Below are positions 52,830-64,000 of a DNA stretch of 64,000 nucleotides, piece after piece. The stretch covers positions 14,386,978 through 14,450,977 of the forward strand of contig JABAKD010000021.1 of the NCBI GenBank assembly GCA_012845835.1, in the 5' to 3' direction. Below the pieces are notes generated by a model. That model ran no database searches and was not told the DNA's origin. It saw only the letters and a program-made list of their open reading frames with translations. Position 1 is the stretch's first letter, and the number at the start of each line of letters is the position of its first letter. Made by a program: the position numbers and the translations under genes. This DNA is from Undaria pinnatifida. Lineage: Eukaryota > Sar > Phaeophyceae > Laminariales > Alariaceae.

Positions 52830-53080
52830 ACGATCTGTAGGACATTTACGCCCGTATCCGGAACTTCTATAAGTTCTGCACGCCAGTGCCACAAATACTC
52901 GGTTACGTGTACAGCGTTTTCATACCTGCCTGGAACGTATGTACATTCTTTGCAGCCGTGCCACAAAACCCGGAAATTCTGGAAGTTCTGCAATACGTCC
53001 AAACCTGTATCTGAAACTCCTGGCAGTCAAGACTTTCATACGCGTGCCTGGAACTCTTGTGAGTTGTGTACGACCCGTGC
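52830..53080. repeat. 41-bp minisatellite D, block 4
   Basis: Units of the CGGAACTTCTATAAGTTCTG type with GCCAGTGCCACAAATACTCGG. It directly abuts the CAA-type tail of the neighbouring LINE copy. Confidence 0.7.
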
Positions 53081-54165
53081 CACAATTGCTGTTGTTGTTC
53101 GTGTTGTTCTCACATTACCTCGTATAATTAAGTCCGTGAGCACAGGACAGGCTCCAGTCACTCTGGAGCTGAGGGATACCGCAGGGAAAACACACACACA
53201 ACCCATGGTGGTACACGCATATATCACAGCAGACGCAATTCATGCCTCTCTTACGAATCGGAGCCTGATTGGCGGAGTCAGTCTGGGATCAGGGTGGACA
53301 TGCGAGTATATTCATGGCGAAGAAGACGAAGGTATCTAGCCTACTAGCATCGCAAGGTCCACACACAGGCTAAATCTGTAGCCCGCCTCAGGTATTCATA
53401 ATGACTGACCTCCGAAGGTCCGATACGACCGAGTTCACAAGGCGCTTGAGCGTTCCTCGGAGAAAGGGAGCAAGTCCCTTGTGCCAGTGCTCAGGATGGG
53501 AAGTCTCCCGAGAAGGTGGCGTGAAAATGGTAACTTGATTGCTGATCCGAAGGTTTATGAACGTGAACCCAAGGACTTGAGGAATTGTAATTAGAATTGG
53601 AATTGGAATTGTAAAGTATTGTTGTGGCAGGTTGAGGAAGCCACACCCGACTAAGGGAGGGGACATAAATAGCGCGGCCCCTACTATCACAAAAACGCCT
53701 GTCATAATAACTCTTGAAACTGTCACTGAACCGTAACACCTCCACCAAGAACATATAAAAGTGAAATCGTGAGTCAGTCTACGATGTGCCAGGTCCAGGC
53801 CGGTGCATACGTCTCCCTACTCACGCCTGGAGAAACCAAATATTCCGATTGCCACCCAAGCAAGACCACCACGTATACATTACACGTAGTATCTATCGCT
53901 ACGCAGACGCACGACATGCATAAGTCAACTGGAGAAATTGAAACAAAGGAAAGAAAAAAAGCTGAAGGAGAGGAAAGAAAAGAGAAGAAAAACGAAACAA
54001 AACGAAAAAGGCAAGCAAAAAAGACAAGAAAAGCAAGAGAAGACAAGACAAGAAAGCAACGCAAGAAGAGAAAAAAAAGAAAAATGGAAAGAAAAAAAAA
54101 GAAAGAAAAATATTAACTAGCAGACCCTAGGAACTGGCTAAGGATGGCATTGAGCTAACAATATC
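53081..54165 (-). mobile_element. LINE family A, 3' end copy split by a solo-LTR-like insert
   Basis: The minus-strand terminus ACGGACTTAATTATACGAGG and a short CAA-type tail lie at 53081-53140. The copy continues to 53248, is interrupted by 490 bp, and resumes at 53739 through GATTTCACTTTTATATG-type sequence and the purine/pyrimidine tract (53935-54115). Confidence 0.75.
53249..53738 (-). mobile_element. Probable solo LTR, 490 bp
   Basis: It interrupts the LINE-A copy exactly between CCTC (53245-53248) and CCTC (53739-53742), a 4-bp target duplication; other LINE-A copies are continuous there. On the minus strand it starts TGTTACGGTTCAGTGACAG and ends GATTCGTAAGA, close to a TGTTACG...CGTAACA LTR pattern with a decayed end. 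A TATTTATG TATA-like box lies near 53670. No internal retroelement sequence remains. Confidence 0.5.
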
Positions 54166-54455
54166 TTGCCCTGTCTTTTCTTGCTTTTCTTGTCTATTTC
54201 CTCTCTTTGCTTGCCTTTTTTGTTTTGTTTTGTTCTCCTTCTTTTTTATTTCCTTCCCAATATATATATCCCGATTTCACTTTAATATGCTTCTAGCGAA
54301 GGCATAAATTACGTCGGCTGTGATATATGCGTGTATCACGTTAGGTTGTGTGTGTTTTTCCCTGCGGTATTCTCAGCTCAGAGTTACTGGAGACTGGCCT
54401 GTAACCACCGACTTGATTATGCGAGTTAATGTGAGAATAACGACAACAACAACCC
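54165..54455 (+). mobile_element. LINE family A, 3' end copy, head to head with the previous one
   Basis: It starts in the pyrimidine tract, passes GATTTCACTTTAATATGCTTC and GTGATATATGCG, and ends at CCGACTTGATTATGCGAGTT with a short CAA tail (54440-54455). Confidence 0.75.
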
Positions 54456-55800
54456 AGGGTACAGCATGGTACTTCGTTCTCCCTTGCCGCCTCGGTAAGG
54501 CATGTGCGACGCATGCCCTGGCAGGCTTGTAGCGAGTGTGGAGGGTCTTTCTGGCGGCTGTAAGTCCGGACTCACCCTCAAGGAGTGATACCTTCTTGCT
54601 GCTGCGTGTTGTTGCGGGGCGTGGGCGTGGCGGTAGAGTTGGGTCGTACGTGGTGCGTTAGGCATGGTCACTTACGATTCGCGCGTCTTTTTAGGCAGTA
54701 GCGGCGGAGCAGCAATGCCCAATCGGGGTGCTCGTGCGCGAAGCCAGGCGCCACCACGAGCCACGCTACGGCGCAGTGTCGGTTTGCGTGGGGGGAACTG
54801 CGCCGGCGGGAGGCTGGATTCGACAACGAAGATGGAGGGCGACTGGCCGTCGACGGGCGGGGGAAAGACGGATTGAACTCTCCCTGAACGATAATTTTTG
54901 TTTTTGCATATAAGCACCGCATACTGCGTGGAGCATTCCGTTTGTTCTTGAACGGGGGAAAAGGGGAACCGACTGAGTCTGAGTGTGAACGAGAGCAAGT
55001 GCGAAGAGCTGGCCGAGTGAGCTAAGGCGATGAGGCAGCCACGGAAAACCACAGCAGGAGAATGGCACACGGGGACCCACGACCGGCACGCACATCAACA
55101 TCATGATAGTATTTCTTCTTGTACGAGGCAGTAGTACAACGTTACTTGCGTCACTGATTTTTGTAGAGCTTGTAGAAGAGTTGTATACCCTTCACGGGGA
55201 ACGACCCGCCGCATTTGTCACTTTTCAGGCACGGGCGCCGTAGCTGCGCTGCAACCTGTCAAATAACTCGGGAAGGAGGGGCGATGATTGATATCTGTAC
55301 TGTGGTTTTTGGTCCCACTGCTCTTGTTTCACTGCATGACCGCGGGTCGTCACTCTGACAGCACTCCAGACAGCAGGCGCGTTCGTCTGTACTCACGATT
55401 ACCGTGCGGTTTGTACGGTGCAGGCATCCCAACCGCTGTAGTTTGTAGCCGCGTTTGTTATTTGTGGGGACAGGTGAACTCTATGATGTAGTTGAGCGGA
55501 TACCCGCAGCCATGTGAGTTCAGTTTGCACACTGGATATTTTCACTTGTTGTGCGCCTTTTTCCGTATCGTGCGTTTTTAGGCGGGAAAGCGTGGTAATT
55601 CCCGGACGAATTTTGATATTACTTGGTATCTCTGATATTCCTAGGGCTCCAGCACCTTTGTGCGACCACGGACTCTAAATTTTTGACAAAGGTCGATGTG
55701 AGAAAACAACAACAACAACATGGTTTGTATCCAGCCGGAACTCCTGTGAGCTCTGTATACGCCAGTTCCACAATACACGCCAATTCTGTGAACGTTATGT
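54456..55800. other. Intergenic, GC-richer, no recognised gene
   Basis: Frames around 54660-55100 are open on both strands because of composition. A CATATAAGCA TATA-like word lies near 54907-54916. Nothing further can be supported. The stretch 55725-55790 contains minisatellite D words. Confidence 0.4.
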
Positions 55801-56828
<1,028 letters not shown>

Positions 56829-57002
56829 CACTTTCATACCTACCTGTAGTACGCGAAACTTTTGAAAGTTTTGGAAGCCTCCCATACCCTTCCTCGGAAT
56901 CCACAAACCCTACCGATCTTGCCCTCGAACTCTTTGATCTAACATCTGAAGTGTATTTTTTTTGTTCTTATATACTAGTATCAAAAAGACTAAAATACAC
57001 TC

Positions 57003-57402
57003 CAGCCGTGAGATCGAAGATTTCGTCGAAACTCATCTTCTTCGCAAGCTGTGTGTGATACTGCGATCGCGCCTATAACGAGTTGTGTGTCCTCATAGGT
57101 CGGCGACTCCCCTTGCAACTACAGATAAGCTATCAGGGCCTCCACGTCCATACAAACTCCGCCCCCCCCTCACCGGTTATTCAACTTGCGGTATTCACTT
57201 GATAAACTGATGCATTTCCTTCCTACTGAGCTGTCACATCTTGTCCCCCTCAGAAACTGCGTTCATAGTTTCCGCGCACAGACTGCCTAACATCACTCTG
57301 TTGACCCGGATAGCTACACTGTGGTTGCAAGGGGAGTCGCCGACCTACATCCTTAATGAGGACACACAACTCGTAATACGCGCGATCGGAGTAGTTTCAC
57401 AC
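57003..57402. repeat. Two truncated 219-bp elements facing each other
   Basis: 57003-57140 is a minus-strand fragment (CAGCCGTGAGATCGAAG start). 57229-57402 is a plus-strand fragment (AGCTGTCACATCTTGTCCCC start) cut off before its 3' end. A short C-rich spacer separates them. Both keep GGTCGGCGACTCCCC or its inverse. Confidence 0.7.
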
Positions 57403-58050
57403 ACAGTTGAGTCGAAAAAGCCCTTTTTCGACTGCGTAAGAAAGCCCGATTGTGGTTTCAGTCGAAAAAGGCCGCTTTCGACTGACAAATCCGACTGCAT
57501 AAGAAATGGCCAAAGTTTGAAGAAGCAGCAAGCATCGTTTGGTCGGTCGCGCTTGTGGGGGTACCAAGTGGATACTGAACGGGACGGTACTGGAAGACTG
57601 GTACAACACGCGAACAGACAGAGCTTTTGTTTACAACCAACAGCGGTGCTCGCCAGACCAGATTTTTGTGATTCTCGAGTTCATCGCTATAGATACGGCG
57701 AATCGGGGAATTAGCGAGAACAAGAAGCTACATCTAAGATGAAGCGCTCCATACAAGGCACGGGCAGCGAGCGCGGAAACGTCGACAGCGGGCCTCGCCT
57801 CGACCGGTATACCCCCCCTGTTGGGCGGCTCGAAGTATGAAAAATCGACGTGTGTGTCGGAACAAAACCAATTCGGGAGCCCTCCGCTAATGGTTCAACA
57901 CTTCGAGATGGCGAGTTGTTCCTCCCCGCCTTTAAACACACCGCCCCTTATTAACTGGTTGCACGTGTGACAGGATATGCACGATTAAGTGATACATTCC
58001 TTTCACAACCGTCACATTTTTCCCTTTCAAGAATGAATTGTTTCCGCGCA
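57403..58050. other. Unique sequence with a TTTTTCGACTG-type inverted repeat
   Basis: GTCGAAAAAG and its inverse CTTTTTCGAC alternate between 57410 and 57485 and could form a hairpin. The frame 57241-57714 begins inside element B and is not supported as a gene. Confidence 0.4.
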
Positions 58051-58680
58051 CAGATTGAGTGCCCGCCACCCGCCTCCCCCGCTTCCCCTTGTTTCACGCC
58101 CCACATAGAATCAAAATCTGCCACAGCAATAAATACGCCACCGGTCAGTTGATATCACCTCTTTACATTTCTAGCCAGCCATGCCGTATTATATATAGCT
58201 GCAAATCATACCCCCCCCCCCTCCCCTCCCCAATGACCGCGCCTTCCCACACACCACCCTTGCCTACACCTTGCACTACCTGTATAGCAAGCTCGAACAA
58301 CAATGCGACCTAAAGCTGCTGGAAACCCATCTTCCTCCCACCCACCACGGCGCTGCGCTCCCTCTTGTTCAAAACCAGGCCCCCACGCCCGTATAAACCC
58401 CGCCCTCCCCTCACCGGTTGTACGACTTACAGGATGCTCTTGACAAACTGATGCATTTCCTTCCACAGTTTTCAGATTTTGTCCCCCTCAAAAGCTCGTT
58501 TGTGTAGCTTTCATGTCACCCTGTTGAATCTGGTACAAGCTACACTGTAGTTCCAAGGGTAGTCGCCAACCTATATCCTGAATGAAGACACACACCCTGT
58601 ACGCGAGATCGTAGTATCACACCCAGCTGGCCCAGATGAGTTTCGACAAAATATTCGACCTCGCACTTGGGAGTGTTACT
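58050..58680 (+). repeat. C-rich repeat plus a diverged 219-bp element
   Basis: Poly-C runs at 58210-58225 and family spacers run up to TGATGCATTTCCTTCC (58450), followed by a diverged element B (58466-58675) ending GAGTTTCGACAAAATATTCG and CACTTGGGAGTGTTA. Confidence 0.7.
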
Positions 58681-58971
58681 TTTGTTTCATGATAATTTAC
58701 TTACCTCGTCGAGAGTAGTGGTGTTAATGTTGAACTGTTGCAGCCTCTGAACAGATCGCATCAGGGCTTTGATCGGGCTGCTTGTATTATTTTTTTGCAA
58801 ACCATTCATGCCGAAGAACCGATTCTTAAGTAGCGACATGAGACTGCTAATGGGCTGTGGCTGATGTTAGTTTAAGTATTATATTCCAGCGAACCGCCGG
58901 TGAACACTATTTCTGTGTTTTGCCTGTGGTTATATTTTAGTATCACCTACCCTTTAGGTCGGTCACATATA

Positions 58972-59290
58972 TTGTCCCGGTGGCCTATCAGGTTATCCCC
59001 GAGCCTGGTATTAAAGGTCAGTTTCGTGAGTTCGAACCCCATGAGCGTGTACTGGCAAATACTCGTTGAGTCTTTTTCCTGGGCGCAAATTTACTTGCAT
59101 GATGCGCGACAGCGTGAGTTAGCAAAACACATGATGAAAAGTCGACAAGCAGTGGCATTGCATTGCCGAACTCTATTGGTGACAAAAATTGAAGGCAAGC
59201 ACGGCGGGGAAGGAGGGACGACACATGTGACCACTATCAATCCAGAAACTGGAAAGCACATATATATATGTGTGGAAAGACATGTAAATA
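58972..59290 (+). mobile_element. tRNA-derived SINE, copy 3
   Basis: The head has an A-box-like TGGCCTATCAGG (58981-58992) and B box GAGTTCGAACCC (59028-59039); the body is as in the other copies, with more divergence. It runs into a TATA dinucleotide stretch (59260-59310) instead of a clean A tail. Confidence 0.7.
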
Positions 59291-59329
59291 TATATATATA
59301 TATATATATTACTGCTGCTCCATTCCTAC

Positions 59330-59840
59330 AATCCTCCCGCCGCTCTTAACGCCTCCTCCTCCCTCACCACCCTTACCATCGCCTAGACCCCTAAATATCT
59401 GTGACCCAAAGCCCCCCCCCTTCCAGCCTCCCCCCCCCTAACTCCCCCAGCCCCCACTCCACCCCCACCCTCTCGAACACTCCGCCCTCTTGTCACGGGT
59501 TGTACGCTATGCAGGTTACCCATAATTAACTGATGCATTTTTTCCTAGACCGTCACATTTACCCCTTCAAAGGATGTATAGTTTCCACGCACAGATTGAC
59601 CGCCCCCCCCCCTACCCCACCAATGATAAAAAAGTCCATTCTTCCTTAAACTGTCAGATATACTCCCTTCAAGGATTTTTAGTTTCCACGAACAAATTGA
59701 ACTGCCCCCCCAGTCCGCCCCCACCCCCCACCCTTGCTCTCTTTTGGTCAACACCAGTCCCCTACGTCTTTACAAACTCCGCTTCCTCCTCACCGGTTTT
59801 TCGATTTACAGGATTCACTTGATAAACGGATGCATTTCCT
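59330..59840 (+). repeat. C-rich repeat block
   Basis: CCATCGCCTAGACC spacer, poly-C runs and TATAGTTTCCACGCACAGATTGA units. It leads into element B at 59846. Confidence 0.75.
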
Positions 59841-59845
59841 TCCAC

Positions 59846-60063
59846 ACCTGTCAGATTTTGTTCCCCCCAGCAACGGGTTTCAAAGTTTCCGCGCACAGAC
59901 CGACTAACATGACCCTGTTGACCCTGATAGCTACACTGTAGTTGCACGGGGAGTCGCCGACCTAAATCCTTAACAAGGACACACAACCCGTAATACGCGC
60001 GAACGGAGTATCACACACAGCTTGCAAAGATGGGCTTCGACAAGATATTCGATCTCACAGCTG
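59846..60063 (+). mobile_element. 219-bp element B, near full-length copy
   Basis: Begins ACCTGTCAGATTTTGTTCCC and ends GATCTCACAGCTG; interior as in the 9- and 15-kb copies. Confidence 0.65.
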
Positions 60064-60113
60064 GAGTGGATTTTTGTTTTTGTAATTTACATTATGAAAT
60101 TTTTAAAACACTC

Positions 60114-60770
60114 CAGCTGTGGGATCGAGAACATTTTGTCGAAACTCATCTTTGCAAGCTTTGTGTGATTATCCGATCGCGTGTATTACTGGGTGTGTGT
60201 GTCCTCATCAAGGATATAGGTCGGCGACTCCCCTTCCAACTACAGCAGTGTAGCTTGTACCAGGGTCAACAGGGTAATGTCAGTCAGTCTAAGCGCAAAA
60301 ACTGTAAAACCCGATCTTGACGGGGACAAAATCTGACATATATACGTGTCAAAATATTATTCAAATGACATTTCACTCTTTCCAGCTGTGAGATGGAAAA
60401 TTTACTAGAATTCGAAACTCATCTTTGCAAGCTTTGTGTGATTATCCGATCGCGTGTATTACTGGGTGTGTGTGTCCTCATCAAGGATATAGGTCGGCGA
60501 CTCCCCTTCCAACTACAGCAGTGTAGCTTGTACCAGGGTCAACAGGGTAATGTCAGTCAGTCTAAGCGCAAAAACTGTAAAAACCGATCTTGACGGGGAC
60601 AAAATCTGACATATATACATGTCAAAATATTATTCAAATGACATTTCACTCTTTCCAGCTGTGAGATGGAAAATTTACTAGAATTCGAAACTCATATTTG
60701 CGAGCTGTGTGCGATACTCCGATCGCGGGCATTACGGGTTGTGTGTCCTCAACAAGGATCATACAAAAAA
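60114..60770 (-). repeat. Tandem array of 219-bp elements with shared spacers, 2.4 copies
   Basis: Copies start at 60114, 60383 and 60656 (last one truncated). The second and third are 273 bp apart, with nearly identical 48-bp spacers (ACATATATACRTGTCAAAAT start). All carry the private changes TTATCCGATCGCGTGTATTA and GTACCAGGGTCAACAGGGTA in the complete copies, so the array grew by local duplication rather than separate insertion. Confidence 0.8.
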
Positions 60771-61019
60771 GTATATCTTGTCCAAGCCCAGGCCCCCACG
60801 CCCCAGACGAAAATTCGCCCTCCCCTCGCTGGTAATACGATATAAAGGATGCACTTGACAAACTGATGCATTTCTTTCCACAGAGTTTTCGGCACTTGTC
60901 CCCCTCCAAATCGGATTTTATAGTTTCCGCGCACAGATTGATTCAACATCATCCTAATGAACCTGGTACAAGCTACGCTAATCAGCTCCAATGGGAATCG
61001 GCAGCCTAAAACCTTGCGC

Positions 61020-61332
61020 CGGTCGCCCCGGTGGCGTATCAGCTTATCCTCGAACCTGGTATAGGTCAGTTTCGGGAGTTCGAGCCCCGCCGAGTGTATA
61101 CTCGGATAAATTCGTTGGGACTTTTTCTTGTACACCGATTGACTTGCGGAAAGCGCGAGAGCGTGAATTAGCAACACTCCATGAAAAATCGACGAGCACT
61201 GAGATTTCTGAACCGTGTGCGCGACAAAAATCGAAGAGGCAAGAACAGGGGGAGAGAAAAGTCGACACCTGTGACCACGGCTTGTCCAGAAGCTGGAAAG
61301 TAAGAGTGTAAGAGAAGAAAAAAAAAAAAATC
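61020..61332 (+). mobile_element. tRNA-derived SINE, copy 4
   Basis: Best-preserved head: GGTCGCCCCGGTGGCGTATC with A box at 61032-61043 and B box GAGTTCGAGCCC at 61076-61087. The body ends CTGGAAAGTAAGAGTGTAAG and an A-rich tail at 61314-61331. The promoter boxes imply pol III transcription if the copy is still active. Confidence 0.8.
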
Positions 61333-61359
61333 CTCAACGAGGAAACACACAGAAATACG

Positions 61360-61600
61360 CGGGATCGCAGTATCACACACAGCTTGCAAAAATAAGTTTC
61401 GATAAAATCCTAAATCTTACAAGCTGGAGTGTATACACTTTTTAGGGTTTGTTATACGTGTGGTGCTAGGTCTAGGCGATGGTGCGGGTGATGGGGAAGA
61501 AGGGGGCGTTCGAGGCGGGGGGGGGGGGGGGGACAGCGGCATCGATGGCTCTCGAAAGATAATGAGGTGATATCCTGTGCGTGAAGTGTGTATTTGTAGT
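61360..61600. repeat. Element B end joined to an inverted C-rich fragment
   Basis: 61360-61432 resembles the 3' end of element B (AGCTTGCAAAAATAAGTTTCG). From 61450 the inverse of the C-rich family follows, including GGTGCTAGGTCTAGGCGATG and a run of G. Confidence 0.65.
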
Positions 61601-62285
61601 TACGTTGCCCTTTATGCCACGGTGTGAAGCTCTATAAATAGAACGCATCCAGACCAAATTAAACCATGAAGGTGATTCTCTTGTCAGCGTGCTGCAAGTT
61701 AGTGCTGCCAACGAGAAACGTGTAATGGTGACGGCGGAAAAATAAAGTTATAGCTGATGGATGCAAATACGCTCGTACAGTAGTCTAATGGTATAAGGTA
61801 CCCCAAGCGCGTCAAAAAAGCTCGGGAATGGGAAGCAACAACGAGCTTTGCTACTGTCTAGCGCCCGATCGCCGCCAAACTCAGGATGAATGGAGTATTT
61901 GCAGTGCCTCTCATTGACGTCAGGAAAAACATCGAAGCCGACGCCGAAGCTGCCCTTCTCGCTAGACAAAGATATCAACGGGACTGCACTCGGCAAGGCT
62001 CAGGATGGCCGAGGAGAACCTACGCCACCCCCGAGTAGGCTACGCCACCCACGAGTAGGCTGCCCGAGTAGGCTGCAGAACCTCTTACACGGCTACAAAG
62101 TTGCGGTAGTCGCCAGGCTTGTTGCCAATGCGCAGATCGCCTCGCGAAATCTTCCTGCTGCGATGCTTGGTGCATCGCCATGCATGATATATGTTACCTA
62201 CGAAGGATGATATTTGTAATGTTTCGTGGATTTCCTTGACGGCGGAATAATGACATAAAAAAACAGTGTAACAAGGAAAAGAACT
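61601..62285. other. Intergenic, short 17-bp repeats only
   Basis: A CTACGCCACCCACGAGTAGG-type triplication lies at about 62018-62075. The frame at 61890-62210 is not supported. Confidence 0.4.
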
Positions 62286-62289
62286 CGCC

Positions 62290-62690
62290 CCCGCGAGTAG
62301 GGGGTAGTACTTTGCTGCGTCTGTCGTGCGTGTGCGTAGTGATAAATGTTACGTGTGATATATTCGTGGTAGTATTATTAGTCTTTCTTGGGTCACAAGC
62401 TGTATTTCAGTCGGTTTTTCCAGGTGCGAATCATGAGCAGGTGAGACGTATGCACCTGCATCGACCTGGCACATCGTAGACTGACCCCCGATTTCACTTT
62501 TATATGTTTCGATTTCACTTTGACACGTTTTTGGTTCAGGCATGAATTGCGTCAGTTGTGATATATTGGTGTACCACCTTGGGTTGTTTGTGGTTTTTCC
62601 CTAGGGTATTCCTCAGCTCCAAAGTGACTTGAGCCTGTCCCGTGACCACGGAATCGATTGTGCGAGTTAATGCGAAAACAACAAGTATGC
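62290..62690 (+). mobile_element. LINE family A, 3' end copy
   Basis: It starts after the pyrimidine tract (TGTCGTGCGTGTGCGTAGTG) and ends GACCACGGAATCGATTGTGC and a short CAA tail at 62685. A partial internal duplication (GATTTCACTTT twice) lies near 62490-62520. Confidence 0.75.
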
Positions 62691-63062
62691 CCAGCGGTAA
62701 AGCTAGGTGGTAAAATCGGTTTGACAAACCACGGAAAGAAGCGGATGCGCATGTTTTCGAATATGCGGGCCTTTCTCGCCGATGGCAACACAAAAAAAAT
62801 GCACGAAAAAAATGGTTCTTTGTTGCCGGCGAAATGTTTTTGAGGCCATTTTTTCAGAATTCTCTAGCAACTGTACTGTTTGTTGTTTTGCATATCGGTT
62901 CGGTGCCGTTCGGCGCAGCCGTACGTAGGGTTTACAATATACGAACAGCGCAATAAACCGCAACGAAGGAGTGACATCAGATCCGCACCGCACTGTGTGC
63001 ATCACGCCAAAAATCGTGCGACTGTAAGACCGATTATACGAGCGAAGCGAGTTTCGAATTCC
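62691..63062. other. Intergenic, no recognisable feature
   Basis: The open frame on the minus strand (63065-62703) is composition-biased with no known motif. Confidence 0.4.
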
Positions 63063-63350
63063 CACCTGCGGTCCCCCCGTACTAGCGCTCTACTCGAATA
63101 AAAAGTTCGTGTTTTTGTACGCGTCGACTTGAATTTAGACCATGTCACTAAAAAATGAGTGCTGCAATGACGGACCACACGAAAATAAAATAAAAAAAAA
63201 TCTCACCTGCGGTCCCCCCGTAATAGCGCTCTGCTCAGAAAAAAAAGTTTGTGTGTTTGTGTGTCTGTACGCTTTACCTTCAATTTAGACAAGGTCACAA
63301 GAAAAATGAGTGCTGCTGTATTGGCGGACCGCACAAAGAAAAAAAAATAA
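63063..63350. repeat. 141-bp tandem duplication with splice-site-like junctions
   Basis: Units start CACCTGCGGTCCCCCCGTA at 63063 and 63204 and end in A-rich stretches. On the minus strand each unit ends GGGGGGACCGCAG followed by GTGGG or GTGAG, a good splice donor in the second unit. Confidence 0.8.
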
Positions 63351-63940
63351 CAGCACAACAGCACAGGGGGACACACGAGCGCACAGAGCACGCAAGCGAC
63401 CGCCAACACGCACAGCGGTCGCACAGCAGTCAGCACCACACGCACAGCAGACAACACACGAAATTACAGAGCACGAGGATAAGGTACACGGGCATGGGCG
63501 TCTTCACACGCCGCCTAATGAAACAAATGATTTCCTCTTGTGCTGCAGATGCACGAACAATCAATTGCAAGTCAAACGTGGTGCCCCTCTCAGTCACACG
63601 AACCAATGGCCCGTGGACGCACACGTCTGACGACAGTTACATCCACCAGCTGTCGCTCGTTTTAGCGACAGCTACAATATCTTATACAGGTGCAAATACT
63701 TTCAACCGTCAAGAACCCGCGGTTTTATCGACCTCTGAACGGTGCTATAGGGTCACGGTTTCGCGCGGTTTTTGGCCGGTTCCTTAAATAAATGTCGAGT
63801 CATCAGCATGAAAATAAAGGTCCCCCGCTATTTTTTTTTCTTATGGTATACCAGGTATAATTTTTCATACAGTAGGTCACCCTTTATAGTTGTTAGTGCA
63901 AGACCAAAAGGTGCCACCATTGGGGGCAGTGCCACTGTTC
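63351..63940. other. Intergenic, CA-rich segment
   Basis: 63360-63480 is rich in CAGCACACGCACAG words. Overlapping frames on both strands are composition effects. No gene recognised. Confidence 0.4.
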
Positions 63941-64000
63941 GATATAATGGCACTATTGCCACTATTGCAAGGCCAGTATTGGCAATATTGCCATTATATC
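63941..64000. repeat. 60-bp near-perfect hairpin at the window edge
   Basis: The left arm GATATAATGGCACTATTGCC pairs with the right arm ending GGCAATATTGCCATTATATC. About 24 of 27 arm positions match, leaving a small loop around CAAGGCC. It could be the terminal inverted repeat of a MITE or a fold-back element, possibly continuing beyond the window. Confidence 0.8.

Overview
The window is nuclear DNA of a eukaryote. It has spliced exons with GT/AG boundaries, tRNA-derived SINEs, LINE, Copia and Gypsy relics, long microsatellites and very low gene density. The best single clue to the organism is a minus-strand gene whose leucine-rich repeats (LRRs) are each encoded by one exon of about 72 nt bounded by phase-2 introns. 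This architecture is known from LRR gene families of the brown alga Ectocarpus. A brown alga (Phaeophyceae) or close stramenopile relative is my inference; I could not search a database.

Only one convincing host gene was assembled by eye. It runs right to left from about 45.07 kb (possible signal-peptide exon) or 43.5 kb (certain LRR N-cap exon) to a stop at 19.4 kb. Its order is LRR N-cap, four LRR exons, LRR C-cap, a short linker, a cysteine-rich EGF-like exon, and a 0.9-kb last exon. That last exon starts with a CGDPHM motif and resembles the plant Root_cap/LEA-like family. Every junction keeps phase, and each LRR junction rebuilds a Leu or Ile codon. One intron is about 14 kb and is filled with mobile-element debris.

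The rest is mostly transposon strata. 0-2 kb: a Gypsy RT scrap and an ORF with 22-aa repeats. 3.3-5.1 kb: a gag-only Copia-like relic. 7.9-12.8 kb: a nested block in which a LINE 3' end, two copies of a 219-bp element, an endonuclease-only LINE copy and a tRNA-SINE interrupt an older repeat. The second copy of that repeat (29.6-31.1 kb, inverted) still shows the empty sites. 14-15.6 kb: poly-C-rich repeats. 16.2-17.9 and 27.4-29.1 kb: an inverted pair of a 1.7-kb unknown repeat. 32.7-34.1 kb: a 1.36-kb TTG/TAG array next to a LINE tail. 47.7-48.4 kb: the 3' end of a second LINE family. 51.8-52.8 kb: a 42-bp minisatellite. 53-56.8 kb: four more LINE-tail copies (one split by a probable solo LTR) and a pure CAA array. 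57-61.5 kb: C-rich repeats, 219-bp elements and SINEs. The window ends in a near-perfect hairpin.

Long stretches (2.1-3.3, 5.4-7.9, 18-19.4, 45.1-47.4, 54.5-55.8 and 61.6-64 kb) show nothing recognisable as a gene. Element boundaries are estimates from visual comparison of copies.
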